DNA from: Candidatus Omnitrophota bacterium
GTDB lineage: Bacteria; Omnitrophota; Gorgyraeia; Gygaellales; Profunditerraquicolaceae
Assembly (NCBI GenBank): GCA_028714055.1
Contig: JAQTNB010000099.1
Coordinates: 1 to 5,470 of the forward strand
Direction: 5' to 3'
DNA length: 5,470 nucleotides
A model generated the notes under the pieces. That model was not told the origin of the DNA and searched no databases. It saw only the letters and a list, made by a program, of their open reading frames with translations. Below are positions 1 through 4,888 of the stretch, piece after piece (the first letter of the stretch is position 1; the number at the start of each line of letters is the position of its first letter). Both the position numbers and the translations under genes were made by a program.

Positions 1-234
1 AGGGTGATCGGAGAGACCATGGCAGTGATGATGATTACCGGGAATTCCGCGGTTATACCGCATTCGTTCCTGCAGCCGGTGCGCACGCTTACCGCCACGA
101 TTGCCGCGGAGATGGGGGAAACAGTCGTGGGGAGCGAGCATTATTTTGCCCTTTTTGCCGTTGGGATCGTGCTGTTTGTGATCAGCTTTGCCATCAACGT
201 GACTGCTGACCTCTTCCTGCATAAAAGAAGATGA
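1..234 (+). CDS. pstC: Phosphate ABC transporter permease PstC, C-terminal end (5' partial)
   Basis: This is the last 77 codons of an inner-membrane permease subunit of the Pst phosphate importer; the gene begins before the window. The reading frame is open from base 1 and starts with RVIGETMAV, the conserved segment in the last part of PstC that carries the paired Arg and Glu typical of both Pst permeases (compare GRAAGETAP in the PstA next door). A final hydrophobic helix follows, roughly ALFAVGIVLFVISFAINVTA, and a short basic tail (HKRR) as expected on the cytoplasmic side. The stop TGA overlaps the ATG of pstA in an ATGA junction, so the two permeases are probably translationally coupled. 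An ATG-like GTG at position 4 is an internal codon and not a start. The assignment rests on this motif plus the context, and is strong. Confidence 0.9.
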   Translation, partial: RVIGETMAVMMITGNSAVIPHSFLQPVRTLTATIAAEMGETVVGSEHYFALFAVGIVLFVISFAINVTADLFLHKRR

Positions 235-1082
235 GAAAAGATCCCTTAAAGACCCAGCGCATTGCGTTTTTCCTGATGTTTTTGGCAACGTTTCTGGTGG
301 TGGTACCTGTCGGCTTGATCGTCGTGATCATTGTTCAGAAGGGACTACCGGCAATGAGTTGGCAGTTTCTTACCGATATGCCGCGGCAGGGGATGCGGGC
401 AGGGGGGATATTCCCGGCGATCATCGGGACCCTGTACCTGGTGAGCGGTGCCATTATTTTTGCGCTTCCCATCGGGCTTTTAGCAGCCGTCTATTTAAGC
501 GAATACGCCCGCGATAACCTTTTGACCCGGATCATCAAGCTTGCCATCGTCAATCTCGCCGGAGTGCCTTCGGTGGTCTATGGCCTCTTTGGCCTGGCGC
601 TATTCGTGGTATTCTTAAAATTCGGGGCATCCATCCTTTCCGGGAGCCTGACGCTTGGCATCATGATCCTTCCCATCATCATCACGACTTCCCGCGAAGC
701 GCTTGAAAGCGTTCCCCAGTCTTTCAGGGAAGTCAGCCTTTCTTTGGGCGCAAGCAAGTGGCAGACCATACGCCACATCGTGCTTCCCAACGCCATCCCC
801 GGGATCCTGACCGGCACCATACTGGGATTAGGCAGGGCCGCAGGAGAGACCGCGCCGATCCTGTTTACCGTAGCGGCATTTTACCTTCCGCAGTTGCCGA
901 GTTCTCTATTTGACCAGGCAATGGCGCTTCCGTATCATCTCTACGTCCTTTCAACGCAAGTACCTAATGTCGATCCGAAAATAACCTATGGCACAGCACT
1001 GGTGCTGTTGGCCATCGTTTTGTTCATGAACCTGATCGCCATAGTCATCCGCTACCGTTTTAGAAAGCTGAAGAAATGGTAA
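231..1082 (+). CDS. pstA: Phosphate ABC transporter permease PstA
   Basis: Second permease subunit of the Pst importer; it pairs with PstC to form the transmembrane phosphate pathway. At 283 residues it has the usual family length. Six hydrophobic segments are visible at about residues 11-35, 61-89, 103-129, 135-154, 189-217 and 253-275. The cytoplasmic EAA loop, which docks onto the ATPase, lies at about 156-175 (EALESVP...SLGAS). GRAAGETAP at 201-209 is the conserved Arg/Glu segment in the fifth helix, matching RVIGET in PstC. The start overlaps the pstC stop by four bases (ATGA). The preceding AAAAGAAG is a weak ribosome site, consistent with translational coupling. The 3' end overlaps pstB1 by seven bases. 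Nothing is degenerate in the permease, so the transporter as a whole looks functional. Confidence 0.96.
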   Translation: MRKDPLKTQRIAFFLMFLATFLVVVPVGLIVVIIVQKGLPAMSWQFLTDMPRQGMRAGGIFPAIIGTLYLVSGAIIFALPIGLLAAVYLSEYARDNLLTRIIKLAIVNLAGVPSVVYGLFGLALFVVFLKFGASILSGSLTLGIMILPIIITTSREALESVPQSFREVSLSLGASKWQTIRHIVLPNAIPGILTGTILGLGRAAGETAPILFTVAAFYLPQLPSSLFDQAMALPYHLYVLSTQVPNVDPKITYGTALVLLAIVLFMNLIAIVIRYRFRKLKKW

Positions 1083-1822
1083 AATTTCAAGTAAGAAACC
1101 TTAATATCTGGTTCGGGACGGTCCATTCCTTAAGAGAGGTAAGCCTGGATATAGAGGAAAACCGGATCTTGAGCGTTATCGGGCCCTCAAACAGCGGCAA
1201 GACCACTTTCTTGAGGATGCTTGACCGCATGAACGATCTCCAGGCTAATTTCAAAATGTCCGGAAGCGTTATTTTTGATGCGGTGGATATCATGCGCATA
1301 GACCGGGAGTCGCTGCGCAAGCGGGTGGGTATGGTTTTTGCTTTGCCGCTGCCTTTACCGCTCTCCATATTCGACAATGTCGCTTACGGAGTACGGATGC
1401 ACGGCCTGCGCAGGAAAAAAGACATTGCCGGGATCGTGGAGCGGTCGCTTAAACAGGCATATCTGTGGGAAGAGGTGAAGGACAGGCTCCGGGAATCCGC
1501 TTTTAAGCTTTCCGGAGGGCAGCAACAGCGTTTGTGTATTGCCCGCACCCTTGCCGTTGAGCCGGAAGTGGTCCTGTTTGACGAACCTTGCTCGGGGCTT
1601 GATCCCATTTCTACGGCTAAGGTAGAAGAGGCGATGCTGAAACTCAAACAAGACTATACGATCATCCTAGTCACCAATAATGTCAAGCAGGCCGCGCGGG
1701 TGGGGGACAGGACGGCTTTTTTCCTTTCGGGTGAATTGATCGAGGAGGATAATACGGATAAGATCTTTACCGCGCCTGCGGATGAGCGCACCGACGGCTA
1801 TATACGGGGAAAATTCGGTTAA
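1076..1822 (+). CDS. pstB: PstB-type phosphate transporter ATPase, first copy, with degenerate Q-loop and H-loop
   Basis: ABC ATPase of 248 residues, clearly PstB by its RMNDL segment, its LSGGQQQRLCIAR signature and its C-terminal IFTAP...RGKFG tail. Walker A is GPSNSGKTT (36-44): it still fits GxxxxGK[ST], but the usual GPSGCGKST is altered. The signature LSGGQ (145-149), Walker B VVLFDE with catalytic Glu170, and D-loop SGLDP are intact. Two key residues are missing. The Q-loop glutamine is Ala89 (VGMVFA, codon GCT at 1340-1342), and the H-loop histidine is Asn201 (VTNN, AAT at 1676-1678). The PNPFP that normally follows the Q-loop Gln is replaced by LPLPLP. The frame is open and full length, so this is not a pseudogene. 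I infer that this subunit cannot hydrolyse ATP well on its own Walker A face, but donates a good signature to the second PstB. The ATG overlaps pstA by seven bases. Confidence 0.93.
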   Translation: MVKFQVRNLNIWFGTVHSLREVSLDIEENRILSVIGPSNSGKTTFLRMLDRMNDLQANFKMSGSVIFDAVDIMRIDRESLRKRVGMVFALPLPLPLSIFDNVAYGVRMHGLRRKKDIAGIVERSLKQAYLWEEVKDRLRESAFKLSGGQQQRLCIARTLAVEPEVVLFDEPCSGLDPISTAKVEEAMLKLKQDYTIILVTNNVKQAARVGDRTAFFLSGELIEEDNTDKIFTAPADERTDGYIRGKFG

Positions 1823-1823
1823 G

Positions 1824-2582
1824 ATGAACAGTATCGAGGTCCAGGATCTGAATTTATGGTACGGTGATTTTCAAGCCCTCAAAAGCGTTTCATGCGCTTT
1901 CGCGGAAAAGAATATCACCGCGATTATCGGGCCTTCGGGTTGCGGTAAATCCACGATGCTCAGGGTCTTCAACCGCATGAACGACCTGATCGAGGGGGTG
2001 CGGGTCTCAGGCCGGATAGTGATCGAAGGAAGAAATATCCTGGAGCCTGGAACAGACCTGGTGTGGCTGCGTAAGAACGTGGGGATGGTCTTTCAGCGCC
2101 CCAATCCTTTCCCGCTCTCGGTCTATGAAAACATCGCTTTCGGAGAAAAGATACATTCCTCCGGCACGGGGGGCAAAGGCAGGCTCGATCAGGTCGTGGA
2201 GGAGAGCCTGCGTTCCGTGCTGCTCTGGGACGAGCTGAAGGATAAATTGCATAAGCCGGCCCTGGGGCTTTCCCTTGAGCAAAAGCAGCGTCTTTGCATC
2301 GCGCGGTTGATCGCCGTAAAACCGCAGGTGCTCCTGATGGATGAGCCTTGTTCGACGCTGGACCCCCAGGCGACCGCGCGTATCGAAGAGCTGATGCGCG
2401 AGTTAAAGCGTGAATATTCGATCGTCATCGTTACCCATAATATGCAGCAGGCGGCGCGCGTTTCCGACGATACCGGCTTTATGCTTTTGGGCGAACTGGT
2501 AGAATTTACCAGGACGCAGGAGATCTTTACCGCGCCGAAAGATAAACGGACCGAGGAGTATATTACCGGAAGATACGGTTAA
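1824..2582 (+). CDS. pstB: PstB-type phosphate transporter ATPase, second copy, with degenerate ABC signature
   Basis: ABC ATPase of 252 residues, paralogous to the gene just upstream. Walker A GPSGCGKST (36-44), Q-loop VGMVFQRPNPFP with Gln91, Walker B VLLMDE with Glu174, D-loop STLDP and H-loop VTHN with His205 are all canonical PstB. The signature is not: LSGGQQQR has become LSLEQKQR (149-156; LSLEQ codons at 2268-2282), so both signature glycines are lost. The protein therefore has a complete catalytic face but a broken partner face, the reverse of the first copy. The ATG at 1824 is chosen because PstB homology begins at MNSIEVQDL and only one base separates it from the preceding stop. 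An in-frame ATG at 1782 would add 14 residues with no PstB character and no ribosome site. There is no strong Shine-Dalgarno, so coupled translation is likely, favouring equal amounts of both ATPases. Confidence 0.94.
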   Translation: MNSIEVQDLNLWYGDFQALKSVSCAFAEKNITAIIGPSGCGKSTMLRVFNRMNDLIEGVRVSGRIVIEGRNILEPGTDLVWLRKNVGMVFQRPNPFPLSVYENIAFGEKIHSSGTGGKGRLDQVVEESLRSVLLWDELKDKLHKPALGLSLEQKQRLCIARLIAVKPQVLLMDEPCSTLDPQATARIEELMRELKREYSIVIVTHNMQQAARVSDDTGFMLLGELVEFTRTQEIFTAPKDKRTEEYITGRYG

Positions 2583-2588
2583 GGAGGG
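2581..2588 (+). promoter_or_regulatory. Strong Shine-Dalgarno for phoU, overlapping the pstB stop
   Basis: AAGGAGGG begins within the TAA stop of the second pstB and sits only three to four bases before the phoU ATG at 2592, which is shorter than usual spacing. It is the only strong ribosome site within the visible pst operon; the internal pst genes have weak ones. PhoU may thus be translated independently of the ATPases. Confidence 0.7.
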
Positions 2589-2591
2589 ATC

Positions 2592-3260
2592 ATGGAGAGG
2601 CATTTGGACGAAGTTTTGCAGGAGCTGCGTAAGGACATCTTGAGGATCGGGGTTTTGGCGCAGGAATCGATCTTTAAATCGATCGAGGCGCTGAAAAACC
2701 GTGATAAGACCCAGGCCCAGGAGGTCATTGACGCGGATACCAAGATCGATGAGCTGGAGATATCCATAGATGAAAAATGCGTGGACCTGGTAGCGCGTTA
2801 CCAGCCGATGGCAGGGGACCTGCGGTTTATCACGACGGGGATGAAGATCAATGCCGAGCTTGAGCGTATCGCCGATATCGCGGTGGATATTGCCGAACGC
2901 GTGCTTGAGATCGCGGACCGCCAGCTCCTGAAGCCATTGATCGATACCCCGAAGCTTTCTGCGGTCGCGCAAAGGATGGTCGGCGATGCTATCGATGCTT
3001 TTATACGCAGGGACGTTGAGCTTGCGCGTAAAGTCGTGCTTTCCGACTCTGAGGCTGATCAGCTGCGTAACGCGATCCAAAGCGAGCTGATGAACGATTT
3101 TCTGGCAAAAGACCCTGCTACCGCCGACAGGGCGGTGCCGCTTCTTTTGATCGCCCGTTACCTTGAGCGTATCTGCGACCATGCCACCAACATCGCCGAA
3201 GACGTCATTTACATGGTCGAGGCAAAGGTAGTCAAGCACCATCCGGAGCAGTTGAGCTGA
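2592..3260 (+). CDS. phoU: Phosphate signalling complex protein PhoU
   Basis: Cytoplasmic regulator of 222 residues that in characterised bacteria links the Pst transporter to the PhoR sensor kinase, restraining the Pho response and phosphate uptake when phosphate is plentiful. The protein is all-helical with the internal two-fold repeat of the family, two three-helix bundles. Each half carries the E/D-rich metal-cluster helix: AELERIADIAVDIAER at about 88-103 and YLERICDHATNIAEDV at about 190-205. The segment ARYQPMAGDLRFI (68-80) between helices of the first half is also typical. It starts nine bases after pstB and ends the operon, the usual place for phoU. No terminator is visible after it. 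No PhoR or PhoB gene is in the window, so its signalling partner cannot be named. Length is slightly below the E. coli protein but ordinary for the family. Confidence 0.96.
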   Translation: MERHLDEVLQELRKDILRIGVLAQESIFKSIEALKNRDKTQAQEVIDADTKIDELEISIDEKCVDLVARYQPMAGDLRFITTGMKINAELERIADIAVDIAERVLEIADRQLLKPLIDTPKLSAVAQRMVGDAIDAFIRRDVELARKVVLSDSEADQLRNAIQSELMNDFLAKDPATADRAVPLLLIARYLERICDHATNIAEDVIYMVEAKVVKHHPEQLS

Positions 3261-3281
3261 AGATCCTGCATGTGGTATAAT
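3252..3281 (+). promoter_or_regulatory. Predicted sigma70-type promoter with extended -10, for the msrBA gene
   Basis: TATAAT at 3276-3281 is a perfect -10 and is preceded by TGG, giving the TGN extended -10. TTGAGC at 3252-3257, partly within the last codons of phoU, matches four of six -35 positions at an 18-base spacer. Transcription would start near 3288, giving a leader of about 15 bases before the ATG at 3303. This separates msrBA from the pst operon, although read-through cannot be excluded because no terminator is seen. Confidence 0.65.
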
Positions 3282-3302
3282 GATACCTGAAAGGCGGTCC
3301 TC

Positions 3303-4355
3303 ATGAGAAGAGCAGGAGTGTTTCTTTTAGCGGCATTCTTTTCTTTGGGTTGCGTTATGGCTGCGTATGCCCAGAAGGAGGCGGGTCCCATGGAAAACAA
3401 ATATAGCGAAGAAGAACTGAAAAAAATGCTCAGCGAAGAGCAATATTGCGTCTTGCGCGAGAATGCCACCGAAAGGCCTTTTGCCAACGAATATTGGGAT
3501 AATAAGAGGCCGGGGATATACGTCGATCCGATCACCGGCAAGCCGCTCTTCAGCTCCCTGGATAAATTCGATTCTCAGACCGGCTGGCCGAGTTTTACGC
3601 AGCCGATCGACAAGCAAGAGGTGTCCGAAAAAACCGATGATTCGGCCGGCATGACACGCACCGAGGTGCGTTCAAAATCCAGCGATTCTCACCTGGGGCA
3701 TGTGTTCGAGGACGGGCCAAAGCCTTCGGGCCTGCGGTATTGTATCAATTCGGCAGCGCTGCGTTTCGTGCCTCTTGAAGACCTGGAAAAAGAAGGCTAT
3801 GGGGAGTACCGCGCGTTATTCGAGCGCCAGGGTATAAAGCCGCAGAAAACAGAAGTCGCCACCTTCGCGGCAGGGTGTTTCTGGGGAGTGCAATCCGCGT
3901 TTGACCGGGTGAAGGGTGTGATGAAGACCAGCGTCGGCTATACGGGTGGAAAGCTTAAGAACCCTACCTATGAGGACGTCTGCACGGATAAAACCGGCCA
4001 CGCGGAGGCCGTGCAAGTGGAATACGACCCCGCGGCCGTCTCATATGAGCAACTGCTCGACGCGTTCTTTACGATCCATGACCCGACTACCTTAAACCGC
4101 CAGGGGCCCGATGCGGGCACGCAGTACCGCTCGGCCATATTTTATCACACGCCTCAGCAGGAGCAGAGCGCCCGGAACAAGATAGGCGCGCTGACCAAGC
4201 AGAAGAAGTTTACCTCTCCGATCGTAACCGCAGTAACCCGGGCAGGGGAATTTTATCCCGCAGAAGACTACCACCAGAAATATTTCCAGAAAAAGGGGAT
4301 AGAGCCTGTCTGCCATCTCCCGTTGGATCTGACCGATAAAAAAGCGGATCGCTGA
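3303..4355 (+). CDS. msrBA: Exported bifunctional methionine sulfoxide reductase, MsrB-MsrA fusion
   Basis: A 350-residue fusion that repairs oxidised methionine: MsrB reduces the R-sulfoxide and MsrA the S-sulfoxide. Residues 1-23 form a signal peptide (MRR, hydrophobic core, AYA before Gln24), so the full product is probably periplasmic. MsrB spans about 35-165, with TERPF, GWPSF (94-98), SHLGHVF and RYCINSA with catalytic Cys147. The CxxC zinc pairs are absent (YVDPITG and KSSDS instead), making it a zinc-free type. The usual resolving cysteine before GWPSF is Thr93. MsrA spans about 183-337, with GCFWG holding catalytic Cys191, VGYTGG, TGHAEAV and a C-terminal Cys337 as probable resolving residue. 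MsrB comes first, whereas MsrA-MsrB is the more familiar order. The upstream site AAGGCGG lies five bases before the ATG. A second start at 3390 is described separately. Confidence 0.95.
   Translation: MRRAGVFLLAAFFSLGCVMAAYAQKEAGPMENKYSEEELKKMLSEEQYCVLRENATERPFANEYWDNKRPGIYVDPITGKPLFSSLDKFDSQTGWPSFTQPIDKQEVSEKTDDSAGMTRTEVRSKSSDSHLGHVFEDGPKPSGLRYCINSAALRFVPLEDLEKEGYGEYRALFERQGIKPQKTEVATFAAGCFWGVQSAFDRVKGVMKTSVGYTGGKLKNPTYEDVCTDKTGHAEAVQVEYDPAAVSYEQLLDAFFTIHDPTTLNRQGPDAGTQYRSAIFYHTPQQEQSARNKIGALTKQKKFTSPIVTAVTRAGEFYPAEDYHQKYFQKKGIEPVCHLPLDLTDKKADR
3375..3392 (+). promoter_or_regulatory. Internal ribosome-binding site and ATG giving a possible signal-less MsrBA
   Basis: A perfect AAGGAGG at 3375-3381 is followed after eight bases by an in-frame ATG (3390-3392, Met30). 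This site is better than the one for the annotated start (AAGGCGG at 3291-3297). Initiation here would omit the signal peptide and yield MENKYSEEELKKMLSEEQ, which closely resembles the start of ordinary cytosolic MsrB. The same bases encode Lys-Glu after the signal cleavage site, so chance cannot be excluded. Confidence 0.45.
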
Positions 4356-4405
4356 AAAAATCGCGGCTGCGCCATTTCCCGCTATCCTAAACAGCTAAAA
4401 CGTAG

Positions 4406-4411
4406 TATAAT
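4406..4411 (+). promoter_or_regulatory. Promoter-like -10 element ahead of the small membrane protein gene
   Basis: TATAAT is a perfect -10 in the 87-base gap 4356-4442, and transcription from it would begin near 4418, about 25 bases before the TTG start. No convincing -35 is found at 16 to 19 base spacing (TATCCT at best), and there is no TG extension. It would drive the small membrane protein and the TPR gene together. Nothing else is recognisable in the gap. Confidence 0.4.
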
Positions 4412-4427
4412 ACCTGCTTGTAAGAAA

Positions 4428-4433
4428 AAAGGA
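4428..4433 (+). promoter_or_regulatory. Shine-Dalgarno supporting the TTG start at 4443
   Basis: AAAGGA ends nine bases before TTG at 4443. No ATG is available in frame in the N-terminal part, and later GTG codons lack such a site and would remove the cysteine cluster. This is the reason for choosing the TTG start. Confidence 0.55.
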
Positions 4434-4442
4434 TACCGAGCT

Positions 4443-4862
4443 TTGGAGCATAAATCCCCCGTTTGCACAACCTGTCCTGTGTCCCGCGAATGCAAGGATA
4501 CGGCTGTTTCCTGGGTCTTTCTTTTTATCGGGCTGATCGCCACTATTGCCGTGCGCCTGGTGACCCTGTTGTTGCACCTGGGGGAATTCTGGGTCAAGCT
4601 GACCTGGTATGTCGGAGTGGGAGGGTTCTTTATTTATTTTCTCTATAAATACGTGCAGGACCGCCGGCTGCGCCGGGAGATAGAAACAAACAGGATCGCA
4701 GAAAAGATCGGCTGCAGGGAAGGGTTCAGCGAAGAAGATTACGAATTCCTTTCCGGGATCATCTGCCGCCTGAAGTCCCGTAAAGACGCATTCAATTATT
4801 TTTTTATTTTTATAAGTTCAGGGTTAGTGCTCGCGCTGGCGATATACCAGGATTTCTTTTAA
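4443..4862 (+). CDS. Small membrane protein of unknown function with N-terminal cysteine cluster
   Basis: I do not recognise this 139-residue protein. It starts with TTG. Residues 8-17 form CTTCPVSREC, that is CxxC followed five residues later by a third Cys, a pattern that could bind zinc or an iron-sulfur cluster but is too short to assign. Hydrophobic segments follow at about 21-46 and 52-70. A charged stretch (about 71-116, starting QDRRLRREIE) contains two more cysteines at 91 and 108, then a last hydrophobic helix at about 117-135 ends near the C-terminus. By the positive-inside rule the charged middle region is probably cytoplasmic, so with two helices before it the cysteine cluster would also be cytoplasmic. 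The T-rich codons around 4795-4815 encode the third helix and are not a terminator. It lies 26 bases upstream of the TPR gene and is probably co-transcribed with it. Confidence 0.75.
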   Translation: MEHKSPVCTTCPVSRECKDTAVSWVFLFIGLIATIAVRLVTLLLHLGEFWVKLTWYVGVGGFFIYFLYKYVQDRRLRREIETNRIAEKIGCREGFSEEDYEFLSGIICRLKSRKDAFNYFFIFISSGLVLALAIYQDFF

Positions 4863-4881
4863 CGCATCCGTTATGCGACGG
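4863..4881 (+). other. Small alternative hairpins just ahead of the TPR gene ribosome site
   Basis: CGCAT (4863-4867) and ATGCG (4873-4877) can pair across a five-base loop. Alternatively CCGT (4868-4871) can pair with ACGG (4878-4881), which would sequester the first bases of the GGAGGG site. The two pairings are mutually exclusive. The stems are only five and four base pairs and there is no U-run, so this is not a terminator and its function is unproven. Confidence 0.2.
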
Positions 4882-4888
4882 AGGGAAA

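Noticed and set aside
1076..1822. First pstB as a pseudogene
   Set aside because: The frame is intact, full length, overlaps its neighbours in the operon manner and keeps Walker B, the catalytic Glu and LSGGQ; the losses are confined to residues dispensable in a heterodimer.
1782..1823. Upstream ATG that would lengthen the second PstB by 14 residues
   Set aside because: The extra residues lie over conserved C-terminal codons of the first PstB, match nothing in PstB, and have no ribosome site. PstB homology begins at the ATG at 1824.
2403..3242. A 279-residue open frame on the minus strand opposite phoU
   Set aside because: It lies antisense to a complete, clearly conserved phoU and the end of pstB. 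Its translation shows no family features, and high-GC codon use often leaves long antisense frames open.
4343..4359. AGCG-GAT-CGCT dyad at the end of msrBA, flanked by A-runs, as a terminator
   Set aside because: The stem has only four base pairs with a three-base loop, and it is followed by A and not T on the coding strand.
4795..4815. T-rich run that could look like terminator tail
   Set aside because: It encodes the phenylalanine and isoleucine residues of a membrane helix and has no GC-rich stem before it.
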